A stretch of 64,000 nt of DNA from contig OV884015.1 of the NCBI GenBank assembly GCA_930367205.1, forward strand, positions 107,262,509-107,326,508, read 5' to 3'. The notes under the pieces are model-generated. The model was not told the DNA's origin. It searched no databases and worked only from the letters and a program-made list of their open reading frames with translations. The DNA is from Acanthosoma haemorrhoidale (taxonomy: Eukaryota; Arthropoda; Insecta; Hemiptera; Acanthosomatidae). Below, piece by piece: positions 38,153-49,877 of the stretch (the first letter of the stretch is position 1; each line of letters starts with the position of its first letter). Made by a program: the position numbers and the translations under genes.

Positions 38153-38162
38153 TGTAAATTAG

Positions 38163-38689
38163 AACTTTAGAAAACTTAAAAGTCGGAAAGAGGTGAATCA
38201 TTTTATTGTTATTTCCACTTCTACAGTAATACATAAAGGATCGCAATAACTGTTACTTTGGAGACGGCAATTAATAATGGTTTGTTTATTCCGTTACAAT
38301 GACATAAATTATAGAAAATGTTTATCATTTTATCTAATGACATGCGTGCAATGGGATGCACTGCATTGCAACTTAGCTACCGAGTTGTGCAATGGACTAA
38401 TGTTAAATTTAGATTTGTAGCCGTCATGGCCATCTGTTATTTCCTCCTTTCAATGTTCTTTATCCATACAATTTTTTTCCATTTTTTTATCCCAACGGTG
38501 AAAAACTATGAAATGTCACCTCAAACCTTAACGGGTCCTTGTTACTTCTCAGTAAGGCAGGTTTTCTTGGGCAGAACTAAAAAGAAAGAATAATAAATTT
38601 TGATTTCTACATTTTTTTTCCGGATGATAACGATTTGGCCATCCTAAATTTTCACAAATAGAACAGGGTTTCTTTAAAGCAGAGCTGGT
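38163..38689. other. short gene-free stretch
   Basis: One 91-codon open frame (38318-38593) has a hydrophobic segment but no recognised domain and no splice context. Nothing else is supported. Confidence 0.35.
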
Positions 38690-39649
38690 TATTTTATTTA
38701 ATTTATCGATTTTCTGTTTGGATTTTCCAACGTTATGCTCATACGTTGATTTGGTGTATCGCTGTTCTTCATTCTGGAAAATGAATTCATTCTCCTCAGT
38801 GGTATAAACAGTTTTTCAATACTTCTTAGTTCTTCTCTGTGTGATTCACCTTGTACTGCCAATGGTAGTCCCACAACAATCATATTGATTCTTGAAAAAA
38901 CTGTACTTTGGCTTTACACTTCCAAACATAACCTTTCTTTTGCTAATGCGTAATCAACCAATGAGCCTCCTAAATATTTAAAACTATTTGCTTTCCTAGC
39001 CTTTGACCAACCTTTATCTATGAAAACTGTTAAAAAAGGTTTTTACCATTCAGACCGATTTACTAGACCTATCTTTATTAAATTTGCCTCATACCAATCT
39101 TTGGCTGGGCCGTCTACAAAAAACGAAGGATTTCAATAATCTTAGTAACACTGGTCACGTTGTGCCTCATACATTCAGATTCAAAGCGTTCTAACCAATC
39201 TGAAGGATTTTGTTTTTTATCAACTTTTCTATAATAAATTTCTTTTCTACCTCCTGCAGTTTAATTTCATTATAATTCAATTTAGCTTCTAATTCTTTAA
39301 TTTCTGAACAAAAAAAAATTGTCCTGATTTGAAGTGGATTCCTCTAATGGAAGGTTGTTAAAACAACAAAGGTTATCATCTTCATCAAAATACACATACA
39401 TTTTTTTAAATCTTCGTCTACTTTAATGCCTACTTTTCGATATCCGATGACTGGTCTTATTGCGAAAAAAGCGTTTTTAATAGTTGATTTTGTTAATAAT
39501 ACCTGATGATGTTGTAGATTCCGGAAATCCGCTGGTTAACTGAACCTTAATTGTTTATCTTCAGAAATTTCCACTAGTTCATAATCACATTCGTCTGTTT
39601 TGATGATATGTACAAATAATTTGGATTCCCTTGTTTTCTGATTCATTTT
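38690..39649 (-). pseudogene. degenerate retrotransposon Gag-like ORF
   Basis: Read on the minus strand, the frame starts at about 39647 (MNQKTRESKLFVHIIKTDEC) and passes, with several frameshifts and stops, through a typical LTR-element capsid segment. Recognisable pieces include DWLERFESECMRHNV and LRFFVDGPAKDWYEANL, then WSKARKANSFKYLGGSL and YALAKERLCLE. A last open piece lies at 38698-38883. The order and spacing fit the capsid region of arthropod Ty3/gypsy-like Gag proteins. Its orientation is opposite to the Pol relic at 43.9-45.7 kb, so the two are probably not one insertion. It is not functional. Confidence 0.6.
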
Positions 39650-39895
39650 TCAATCAATAACTTATAATTTAATTTGTAAGTTGGTTTTAATAATTCAATA
39701 ACTGATTTTATTAATATTTAAAGATTTACAATGGCATTAGAATTAAAGGCATCAAACGATTGAACAATATAAAATAAACATACCCGTAAAGATTAATTAA
39801 ATTACACGTTATTTACCAGGTATTTTAGTGGATAGTCACAACACATAAGCAAACTATACAAAATAAGTCTTATCTTGAAAGTGGCCTTCACACAC

Positions 39896-40150
39896 AAAAC
39901 ACAGCTAGCTGGATCATCAGCTGGAGTTTACGCATATAAAACACAGCTAGCTGGATCATCAGCTGGAGTTTACGCATATAAAACACAGCTAGCTGGATCA
40001 TCAGCTGGAGTTTACGCATATAAAACACAGCTAGCTGGATCATCAGCTGGAGTTTACGCATATAAAACACAGCTAGCTGGATCATCAGCTGGAGTTTACG
40101 CATATAAAACACAGCTAGCTGGATCATCAGCTGGAGTTTACGCATATAAA
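39896..40150. repeat. 42-bp tandem repeat, six copies
   Basis: The unit is AAAACACAGCTAGCTGGATC followed by ATCAGCTGGAGTTTACGCAT and AT. Copies are virtually identical, which implies recent expansion. Each contains the palindrome CAGCTAGCTG. Because 42 is a multiple of three, open frames exist on both strands (plus: KTQLAGSSAGVYAY repeated). It lies about 250 bp upstream of the minus-strand Gag relic and could be part of that element's leader or LTR. Confidence 0.93.
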
Positions 40151-41935
40151 ACTGTACAAAATAAAGAGTGATGTATTAAGTAAACATAAGTATGGTGATA
40201 CAAATGTTAGACATAATGTTGCATGTCGTGGGGTTACAAGTGAAACACACTAAGTCGAAAAACATGGATTTGAGAAAAGTGAAAAAAAAATTCTTTGGTA
40301 CTAATATTATTTTATGTAAGTTGTTGCAATGACGTTTTTTCGCCTCACCATGAATTAGTCTTGTCTCTCATATGATTATTTGATATTATTATTCTCAGGA
40401 TAAATACCTTTCTGAACAAACCACTAGGCTATAATACCTAATGCAATTTAAAAACTTTTAAATAAATAAATAAACTGGGTTTCACCAGTAGAAATATTTC
40501 CTTTTTGTAGTCAAGAAAAGCTGAAAATGAGAAAATAAATACTTCTGACTAAGTGGGTTTTTACTTGTAACCCAATAATATATAGCTGGAAAATTATATT
40601 ATTTTAGAAAAAAAATTATTTTAATAAATTGTTGTTAATAAAACTCAATATTAATTTGATGATAACGTTTAAATCAATTTCTTTTCTTTTAAATACTATT
40701 TAAACCTAGGTCTTCGACGTCTATATGTAACAAACAATATGAGTGGATGTATTTGTTCGAATAGATTGCTAACTACATGCTGGAAATGCAACTGTTTTCA
40801 TTTTCGAATACATTAATCCTGAACAATGTATCTGTTTAAGTTGTGGTATGAATTTCCTAAGAGAGAAACATTTATCAAAGCCTACATACCAACGGGCACA
40901 TATGTAGACATACCTCAGGGTATGGTAATAGAAACCTCTCAATAACGAAGAGGAACTTTTTTCCCTCACCGTTGTTGGGATCTTATTTCTACCTGTCCAC
41001 GCGAGGCCTTCTAGCTGTTCGACCACCACTCATAGAGATAGGGGACTGTTATTCCGACCTGAGAGGAAATGGCGAATGCAGGAAGAAACTGCAGGGATAT
41101 AAAAAAACAAAACAAGTAACCCTTGAGAATGACTGCAAGAGAAGCGTCAGAAAATGTAAATGTTGACATGGGTTATAGCCGAGGCTGCCCTGACAACCTT
41201 CGACGAGCCGCCTAGCTATTATGGACAACCACAAGCGAGGCCATGATACCGCTTCTGTGTGTGCACGATCTGACCTCTTTGGCCTGGACAGAAACAATCC
41301 CTGCAATAGTGCATTATCCTAATTGGGCTGGTTCGTCACCGATTACAGAACACTAAATAGCATACTGATTCTGATTACAATACATGGCGAAACCTTATAG
41401 GTTTGGGGGGGGGAGGGTAATAGACCCTCATATATATCATGGAAGAAGAATACAACAAAAGTATACTAGTAGCATACCAGGGGGGGTGGTCCCCTCTCCC
41501 CAGGCGGTATATATTTTTGTTTAAATTATATGTAAAACAAAAAGGGTATAATAATGTTCTAATCAACAGAATTAATCATTATAATAAGTATGCAATTTCG
41601 GAAAAAAAACTTTTACTATTTTACAATCATCAGCTAGCGTTTTAGCAAAGTATATTTTAGATAATAATTAAAACTAGTATTTATTGTAATTCGTTTTTGT
41701 GATTGAGTTCATTTTTCTGATGTGAATTTCAGATATACGACCAATAATACTTCTAAGAAATAGAAACGAATAAGGAACTAATCATCTTCAGGTGAATCGA
41801 ATCTTGACGTCACTGCATAAGTATTACCTGTAAATCCAAAACGTACACAGATGGAACAAGGACATCAAATGCACCTAGTTCTAGATAAAATGTAACACTT
41901 ATTAATATTTTAGAAATAGTTTATTAAACTGTATA
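40151..41935. other. gene-free stretch between the 42-bp repeat and the Tigger relic
   Basis: A GC-richer segment at 40980-41340 gives short frames on both strands without a recognised domain. G runs occur at 41405-41415 and 41481-41487. No terminal repeats were paired. Confidence 0.35.
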
Positions 41936-42921
41936 CAGTAGAATCCCGATAATTAGTATTGTCAAGGGACTGACATTTTGGTACGAATTATCGGGAATAC
42001 CAATTATCGGGAGTACAAAATTAAAAAACGTATTAATGCAAACATGTATGTAAAATGTAGTAAGGATAAAAACTATGCAATAAACACTGCTTAGTACTAA
42101 ACTAAACAATAAACAATACATGCAATACAAAATATGTACCTACTTATGTTCTAGATTAAATAAACACCAATCATTTGTACGAAAGAAATCCGTAATTTAT
42201 TTTTTACGCAATCCTTGCAGACGGGTACTGTCAATTCCTTTGTATATTTCCTCCAACTGGTACATTTGAATTCCTTGCTTGCGCGAACCACTTTTTTAAG
42301 GTCTCTTCAGGTTGTGGGTAATCACCAGTCTTGAAGCGTTTTACTTTGCTGCTTGATATCTGGGAAGTTATTTTGTCCTTGTTCTTCAGGATTGATGTGA
42401 TCGTGGAACGAGGGACGTTAAAACGCTTGGATACGTCAATTTGCTTAAAGCCACTGGCCACGGAGTTTATGATTTGTTGTTTCTCTTTAATAGAGAGGCT
42501 AACTTTTTTCGGAGGCATGGTAACTTGTCACAACGATAACGAAAACGAGACTGAACTGTAGAAACGAAAGAAAAGCTTAGTACAATTCCTAAAACTTTCC
42601 CTCTCTCCTCTCCTTATTTCCTTTCAGTAAAAAGAGTACGAATTACATATGGGATTTCCTAGAAAACATTTATCTCACACTCATTCTGCTCTCTGGTCTC
42701 TCACTGTCCTCTTTCCCTTTCTTGAAACAGTACGAATTAACGAGGTTTTTAAGCTGGAAATACGTATTATAAGGCGTTTTAAGTGACCTCGAGCATAAAA
42801 ATAATACGAATTACCGAGGGGATTGAAACGCATTGTTTTTATACCACTTACTGGGTTTTTCTCCGGGGACCGGCAAATTTGTAGGAATTAGCCGGAAATA
42901 TGAAACATCGGGATTCCACTG
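41936..42921 (-). mobile_element. Tigger/pogo-like DNA transposon relic
   Basis: Terminal inverted repeats are visible: the left end CAGTAGAATCCCGATAATT and the right end read inward as CAGTGGAATCCCGATG. TA follows the left junction pattern (TA at 41934-41935; TTA after the right end), consistent with TA target duplication. Sub-terminal copies of the motif (AATTATCGGGAATACC) also occur near 41985-42015. The body, 986 bp, encodes only the N-terminal part of a transposase on the minus strand, so it is an internally deleted, non-autonomous copy. Confidence 0.82.
42231..42518 (-). pseudogene. truncated Tigger/CENP-B-type transposase N-terminus
   Basis: The frame begins MPPKKVSLSIKEKQQIINSV and carries a CENP-B/pogo N-terminal helix-turn-helix (SGFKQIDVSKRFNVPRSTIT, SILKNKD). 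It then shows the start of the second HTH_Tnp_Tc5-like domain (TLKKWFAQARNSNVPVGG) before ending. The DDE domain is missing. The Met lies about 400 bp inside the right inverted repeat, as in intact pogo elements. Confidence 0.8.
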
Positions 42922-43779
42922 TTAAAATATTTTTTGATTTGTTCCAAATTAAACCGTTTAATATATCGAAATCTAAAATATACGACTAAGACAACTTACA
43001 TACTCAGATCCAGCATACGATTTAACATAACCATTGCCTACGAGGTGTTAGTCAGTGACTGTTTCGAGTAAGGGTCAAGAATATTTGTCAGGTCATTAGT
43101 TTAGCATTGTACAAATTGTTTTATAAACGAAATAGTAAATCACAGACTAACTAGAAACTAAGATAGTAATAATATCTTTACTAAGAAATAGACAGTAATA
43201 GAAGAATAATGTATGGTAACGGAAAGAAATATCCAGCATGCAGCTTTTAATATGGATAAACACAACACACATTGTATAAAAATTTAAAGGGGTTTAGGAA
43301 AAAAACCACAAATATGGAACGTCGAATGAGCTTTATTTTAGATTGGAGGCGATTTAGTTAATTACAGTCCCTCAGAGACCACACATGAAGAATTTGGTAC
43401 AGATATTTTAAAAGAAATGTATTGCACATAGCCCAAAGATGACAAAAAAAAAGAAGTTTTTAGGGTCTCAGGTCCTAGGACCTTTATTTTACCTTAAGGG
43501 TTTGCGCTCCAAAATTTGAAAAATGTCTGTTTTTTTAAATTTTAAAACCTCTTTTATTAATAAGTAATAGAATGAACAAAAAATTTTTGATTTACAAAAA
43601 AATGTCTGTTGGGTTTGAAAAGACTAATACCTACGAGTATTAATCGAGTCATACACGATCTAACATAAAATATATCACGTGTTTAGTTTATTGGTAGATC
43701 TCGCATTTATGTATGCATCATATTACCTTAAAGGTGTAGAACAAGGTAACTAGTATAGGACAAGGAATCTTCAAGCCAA
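42922..43779. other. gene-free stretch left of the Pol relic
   Basis: AT-rich DNA. An LTR for the adjacent Ty3/gypsy relic might be expected here, but I could not pair any stretch with one after 45.7 kb. Confidence 0.35.
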
Positions 43780-45699
43780 GTAGTAAACTCTCTCACAACG
43801 CAAATTCGTGGCTTGATGAGGAATTGGAAGACACCAATGTGGCACGAACGGCTTCGTGGCTTACACGGCGATCACCGTAAGTTTCGGAAGCTCCTTAGAC
43901 CATCCGGAAGACCACTAGCAAGAAGGACTCATTCATGACGACGACACCCTTTACACAGCGGATGAACAAGCGAAAATACTGGCAGACCAGAAAACGCCAC
44001 TAGAACAGGTAATTACCAACTTGGAGGGAGAGTTTGCGGAGCGAGTTTAGGGATTTTTTTTAACTGAAGGGGATACGCTAGGAGCAACGGGGAAACCACT
44101 CCATGAGATCCCGTTAAAAGTAGAGTGAGAGACGTATGTGAAGGAGAGGCGGTATCCGCAAGCGCTCAGACAACACATTAGGAAGTTGATCGAGTATCTC
44201 AAACGCCAAGGTATCATCAGAGATAGCACGTCTCCGTATAATAGCCCTTTGTGGGCAGTGAAAAAGAAAAGTCGACCGGGAGAAAGTGAGGGAAAATACC
44301 GAATCGTGGTGGATTTCGGAAACTTAATGACAATACCCTGGACGAAAAATATCCAATCCCACGGTTCGAAGACATCCTAGGTCTCTCAACGGTGCGAAAA
44401 TTGTTAGCACATTAGACCTAAAAGCAGGGTACCATCAGATCAAGCTAGCTGCGCATGACCAACATAAAACGGCATTCTCGTTTGAAAGAGGGCATTTTGA
44501 GTTAACGAGAATGTCGTTTGGTCTCAAAAATACCCCCAATAACCTTTCACCGTTTCATGGACAAATTTCTGAGAGGATTGGACGAAAAAATGTGCCAGAT
44601 TTACATGGATGACCTGCTGATCTTCAGCCGAACGGAATCGGAACATATTCAACACCTCCGGAACGTATTTAAGAGATTAAGGGATTTCGGGTTGAAACTG
44701 TCAATAGACAAATCGTCACTGGGGCAGGAGCAGATTAGTTTTTTACGGCACACTATCTCGCAGGAAGGGGTTCAACCAGACTCGACGAAAGTAGAAGTGA
44801 TCCAGAAAATGGAGGTGCCAAAAGACGTAAAGGGGATTTGGAGATTACTGGGCTCGCTCAGTTAATACCGCCGTTTCGTGCCGGACATGGCAGAATATAT
44901 GGTACCCATTAATAACTTATTACGGAAAGGAGCACGGATAATGATCACGCCGCTGATAGAGCAGAATATCCGCAAATGCTTGGCACTTTTGCAGGAGGCG
45001 CCGATTTTGGCTTTCCCTAACTTCGAGAAGGATTTCACGATCACCACCGACGCAAGCGACTATGCCTTGGGGGCAGTATTGTCACAGGAAGGTGGGGACG
45101 GGGAAAGACCGGTGGCTTACGCGAGCAGACGCCTGACGGACCCAGATGCGCGGTACAGCGGTCTGGACCACCGACCTCTTCAATGGGTTAGAAATCTTAA
45201 AGAATCCTCCTCAAGGGTAACGAGGTGGAAGGAATTCTTAGGGCAATACAATCTGGATATCGTATATAAGCCAGGGAAAGACAACGTCGTGGCAGATTGG
45301 CTGTCGCGCGCTATTATGATGAACGCCATAGAGGAAGGGGAAACATCGAGTGGTATGAGGCAGTTTATTGAGGAATGGACGCCAGGAGAAGCGGGCAGGA
45401 GCAGCACGAGGGAAGATAGTGACAGGAGTGCGGATCCACCATCAGACGAGTCTATAGGGGAGAGACCGCGTGATATGGAGACGACGGACGAAATTATCAA
45501 TGATAAGCGGAGGCAGATCATTTGGAAAACTCAAACATCGGGTGCTCTGAGAATAATCCATAGTACGTACGGTAGGAGTCAGATCGCGACGATTTGGTCA
45601 CCACCAGGAGTTCGAGGAGATCAAATTTGCCAGGCTCTCAAGGACGTGTCCAAACCTGGCAAAACGCATCTTTTATTCGTGGGCAATACGACCGTGTAG
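43780..45699 (+). pseudogene. Ty3/gypsy-type retrotransposon Pol relic (reverse transcriptase and RNase H)
   Basis: Broken frames give, in order: the reverse-transcriptase entry (VKERRYPQALRQHIRKLIEY, STSPYNSPLWAVKKKS) at 44138-44330; the palm segment STLDLKAGYHQIKL near 44410; the catalytic YMDDLLIFS near 44600; a thumb and linker to 44863; and the RNase H start TTDASDYALGAVLSQ near 45040. The chain is disrupted by frameshifts around 44330-44400 and 44520 and by a TAA at about 44863. The RNase H domain has lost its middle: DARYSG runs directly into LDHRPLQWV. The frame continues to a stop at 45697-45699. No integrase or protease was recognised and no LTRs were paired, so this is a dead fragment. 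Confidence 0.85.
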
Positions 45700-48297
45700 A
45701 ACAAAATTAATAAACTGTGGCAGAAAGAGCTGTTGGGGTGGATCGCTCTTTCATTCGGTGTCTTTCCGCGGTCCAGACCCTGCGTGACGAGGAGCAGCAA
45801 CGCGAGGTAAAAACGTTAAAGGTTGAATGTGCGTAAGATGGTGTGCCCTCGATCCGATACGGAGCCACTGATCCGGAATCATATGCTTCACATGTGAAGC
45901 TCAGAGAGAGTTTTTGTTTTCATACTTTATATTGTGGATAAGTTCCATTGTTTTGTTTTCACCTGGCAGCCGCCGGGTCACGGGCGAATGTATTATATTT
46001 TATTATTATTATTAGTCTTATTTTATTTCTTCACTATCTCTTTTTCTTTGTGTTATGTTGTTTGGTTATGTATAATAACAATAACACTGGCTCAAAAGTT
46101 TTTTTTAGACTTTTGTCTGAACATGGACCCTGAGCGCAGAGTACGAGTATTGGTAGTGGAGGGGACATCAGCGGTGTATAGATTACAGAGTATGGGACCC
46201 AGGACGGTGCCCTGTGGAACTCCTGCTTTTATGGGATAGTAGTTAGAATATTCTAAACCACAGCGGACTTGGAAGAAGCGGTTTGAAAGGTAGGACTTTA
46301 GGATTAGGAATAGGGTCTGCGGTAAATATCCTCTGAGCTTGAGAAAAAGAGTACGAGTATGTCACCATTACTGCTCCGAGTGGACCCGTATAAATCTCAT
46401 GGTATACTGGCATGCTTCACACCTTTAATTAGCACTCCAATTTATAATTATTTTTATCATCATAAGATTCATTTATGTAGAATCTATCTTGAACTCATTA
46501 ATATTTTAATAACAAGGGGATATTGGGGGGGATAATCAATTTAATGCCCCAATGATGCTAAAACTAAAACTAGCATGACTATGAAAAATAATAAGGGGTC
46601 ATTAAACAATTAACTGAATTAGTGAATAAAAATGATACCTAATGGGTGATCTCAGTTCCCTTATCGTCCAGTGACAGAACTGAAGGTCAGTTCGTTACGC
46701 GTGTCTCATACATAAATGAATCATTTATGCATATACCACACATTTACATTTTATGTTTTATAAATAGTAGTTTTTTAGAAATTTTTGTTTATTACAAATT
46801 ATACAGGGCATTGAAATGACCCTTTATTAAATGACCAAGGACTAGATGATTAGCAGTGGCTCAAAAATCAAAAACAAAAAATGAAGGTCATCTTCGCAGC
46901 AGAGCCAAGTACAATTTCCTCATTAGAACCTGCTCCGAGAAGGACGTGCTGTTCCCTAGATGGAATCACCATCGATACATCAGGGCCGCGATAGTAGGCT
47001 GTAGGACACAATGGAGTGGGTTTGATCCTTACTTCGGGAGCTCATTTTGTCCCGACCTTGCTTCTCTCCCATAAGATCCTGAAAACGAGGGTGTCAATAA
47101 ACTCCATACATGTCAACAAATAACCAAATTGCAAGGACTGACATCAAAAGGTGACAAACTGCGGAATTACGTACGAAGTAGAAATGTAAATAACGTTTTG
47201 AGTTTATTAGGTAATGGAGAAATTAATGATGAATTCATTTTCAGTAATCAAAAATATTTATTTAACCAATTAATTGCTGCCAAATTTAATTATTTAATTC
47301 GTAGCAGTATAATCAAAATCGTTTATTATTAATAAAGTAATTGAGATTTAGGGAAATTACACGGTTTGGACACCAAGCCTTTAATTCACCACCATCATCC
47401 CGGAGACCATCCATCTCTTTGTCGTTTAATTAGTATTACTACATATTTGACTACATTTCCTCTGGTTTAGTATCAGAAGAAGGCGAGGTAGGTATTGATG
47501 GCGAGAGGAGCTTGCGATTCTAGCTATAAATTTCATGAAAATACTTTGAGGATATTCTATCTGTTTTGGTAAATTAGGAGAACAGAAGGCGACAGGAGCT
47601 GACTATTTTGTAACGAGATTCCCAAAAATTTTGTGAAATGAAACTATTTTTCTTGTTTTTGTAAAACACAACTATTGAACGATATTTTCCCTGTTTTCAT
47701 TTCTAGAGAGCGATAGGCGGCTGGAGCCACGAATCCCTTTCTTTTGTAAAAACAAACAAAACAAAATTAAATTAATAACAGCTAATATCGTTATTTTTTT
47801 TTTAAACAAAATATAAATAATACTGAATAACTAAAATGCTGGGAAAAAAATTCTATTGAAAATCAGCCGGAGTAACATTAATTTGTAATTTCTATGGTTG
47901 GTCGCCAAAAATTGTATTTTCTGGGATATCTTTTCGCCTTATTGGTTTCTATGTGTCCTCTACCATAAAGATAAATTTAGAAGCTTTTGACCACTGACTT
48001 GAGGAAGGAAAATTAGTGTCATTGTATATTTATTCATAAGGCATTTGTTCAACAACTCTACTGTGTAATGGCAACCCCAAAACTCATTTTCATTTTTTTT
48101 TTACTCCCATTTGGTCTTCCTTCTTTTATTTTCCATTCAGTAACTGATTGTCTTCTTTTTTTTGTCATTATTGATAAGGAATATAATAACAATAATAATA
48201 ATGATCAAGACTGCTAAACTTTATAGCGAGACGGCTCGCCTTTTCATCATCATTTCCTTACTTAGTCTAGTATCCATGGAAATTCTTATAGGTTTAC
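45700..48297. other. long stretch without a supported gene
   Basis: Short frames (45934-46239, 46856-47074, 47129-47332) were examined and gave no recognised domain or splice partners. GC-richer DNA at 45700-45900 may still belong to the Pol relic. Poly-T and TAA-rich tracts are common. Confidence 0.35.
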
Positions 48298-48510
48298 TTT
48301 TTTTATTTATTTTTTTCTCAACCCCTTTGGGTAATTATTTTGAAAAATGATTATTTAAATTTATTACAATTTTTGCATGAGGCTTTCTCCATTGTACTCC
48401 ATAGCATGCATTTTAAGGAGTTCTTGTCTTAAAAACTAACAAATATTTATGTGGTTAAAAGTTATATAAAGTAAAATGGTACTGGTCATGGGGCTCACCG
48501 TCGGGTTATA

Positions 48511-49628
48511 CTTAGGTCGAGTCATAAGTAACTTCCGTTTTTTTATCAGACATTTATTTTGCTCTCATTAAATAACAAAATTATATTAATTTATTATGTA
48601 TTCGCCACTATAATGTATTATCTATAACCTTCTCCCATCATTGTAAAATGTGGTTGGTTTGGACTGGAAGAAGTTTTCGACAGGCTGGCTAACTTTCTCT
48701 TCTTTTTGCCATAGATGTTTGCTTTCTGATCTGGTAGGGGTGGTTGATCCTTATCATGCCAATGTCTTTTGCGGACTATATTGTCATAGGTAACTCATTT
48801 TTCATCGCCTGTTACAATCCTGTTTAAAAAAGGCTCAATTTTTACCCGTGAGAGTTTTTTTTTTTTTTTTTTCTAAAAGCCTTGAATTTAATACAATATG
48901 TGAACAATGAACAAGAATTGGCAGTTTTCTCCTCTTTCTGCTATGCGCAGATGCATTTGAAGGAGGTTGGGTTACATAAATCAGATTGAAGTTAAAAGTT
49001 ACAACATGAATACATTACAAGGTGATGGGGCTCACCTTCAGAGCCGTGAGAGCAGACTTGTGGCGATGGACATCCGATTTTCTTTATTCCATTCCTGAGA
49101 TTGTGAGGTATCCACACTCCTAACTTGCTGACTTTCCCTAATTTCTCTAGGTGGTGGTTAACAGTTGATTGTGATGTATTCAACCTACCTCTTATTGATT
49201 GAAGTGGATTTTGCTCCAATATTCCCTTTAAAAGGTTTCGTCAAAGTGGAAAGGACGTCCCGCCCTCGGTTCGTTTTTTAAGGTCGTATCTCCAGAACGG
49301 AATTTTATAAACCGATTTCTAACTGCCCGAGCAGTTATTAGTCCTTCACCATATACACTGCATATTTTTTCAGCTGTCACCCGAGCACTATTGCCTTGTT
49401 TAAATTCCCAAAGCATTACATGAAGAATATGTACTTTTTGACTCTCCATTTCAGAGGTTAAAATAGTTTAACGTAACGTGTATCACAGAAAACAGTTGAC
49501 AAAAGACTAACTGAAGCCTCGTCTATATAGTGAAAACAAAAACTTGTTGTCATGGTAACTGATAGCGGGTAGATAGGAACAATAGATTCTACTTAGCTGC
49601 ATCCGAAGTTACTTATGACAAGACCTGA
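48511..49628 (-). mobile_element. mariner-family DNA transposon, inactivated
   Basis: Inverted repeats share GTCATAAGTAACTTC: the left end reads CTTAGGTCGAGTCATAAGTA and the right end, read inward, TCAGGTCTTGTCATAAGTA. TA lies at 48509-48510 and 49629-49630. The transposase is on the minus strand. Its N-terminal helix-turn-helix is at 49228-49449 (MESQKVHILHVMLWEFKQGN, then AGRPFHFDE) and the middle piece at 48992-49219. The catalytic start is at about 48760-48830, where the family signature TGDEKW has its Trp codon changed to TGA, followed by DNIVRKRHWHDKD. A retroelement fragment interrupts it at 48855-49043. It is clearly dead. Confidence 0.9.
48855..49043 (-). mobile_element. non-LTR retrotransposon 3' end, copy 5, inserted in the mariner
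   Basis: This 189-bp minus-strand fragment holds GGTGAGCCCCATCACC, then CTCCTTCAAATGCATCTGCG and CATAGCAGAAAGAGGAG, and ends in an 18-base A tail (plus-strand T run at 48855-48872). It is flanked by a 9-bp target duplication, CCGTGAGAG, at 48846-48854 and 49044-49052. This is direct evidence of target-primed retrotransposition into the mariner transposase frame. Confidence 0.92.
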
Positions 49629-49877
49629 TAATAAGGGAAAACTAAAACTAAACTTACAAACTATAACGTTCCTGCCTCGACCGCTTGCTGCCATAGCTGA
49701 GGGAACGGGGCGGGGGTAATCGTATTAGGTTTACACAACGTAAAGTAATTACATATTGCTTCATAAATTTTACAACACATCTTTGTGACTTTTAGCAACT
49801 TCTCAAGTTTATTACCCCCCCCCCCCGCGTCCTGTCCTCAGCCTAACAAGAGCTGTTGTGTTGTATAATTATAGATC

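Larger units (their letters stand above)
48298..49860 (-). mobile_element. non-LTR retrotransposon 3' end, copy 4, split by a mariner insertion
   Basis: On the minus strand the fragment enters near 49860 and contains CGTTCCCTCAGCTATGGCAG and GTCGAGGCAGGAACG (compare CGTTCCCCTATCGATGACAG and GTCGAGGCAGGAACA in copy 1). It is interrupted at 49628/48511 by the mariner element and resumes with CGGTGAGCCCCATGACC and CTCCTTAAAATGCATGC. It ends in AAAGGGGTTGAG and an A-rich tail at 48298-48320. It is the outermost layer of a nested insertion. Confidence 0.7.

Noticed and set aside
31188..38162. A 2324-residue repetitive protein
   Set aside because: It is the 60-bp minisatellite read in one of its stop-free frames; differences are mostly amino-acid-changing, and the opposite strand is open too.
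39875..40171. 98-residue protein with KTQLAGSSAGVYAY repeats
   Set aside because: The frame follows from a 42-bp tandem repeat that is also open on the other strand; no gene context.
38690..45699. Gag relic and Pol relic as one LTR retrotransposon
   Set aside because: They lie on opposite strands and are separated by a Tigger element and unrelated DNA; no LTR pair was found.
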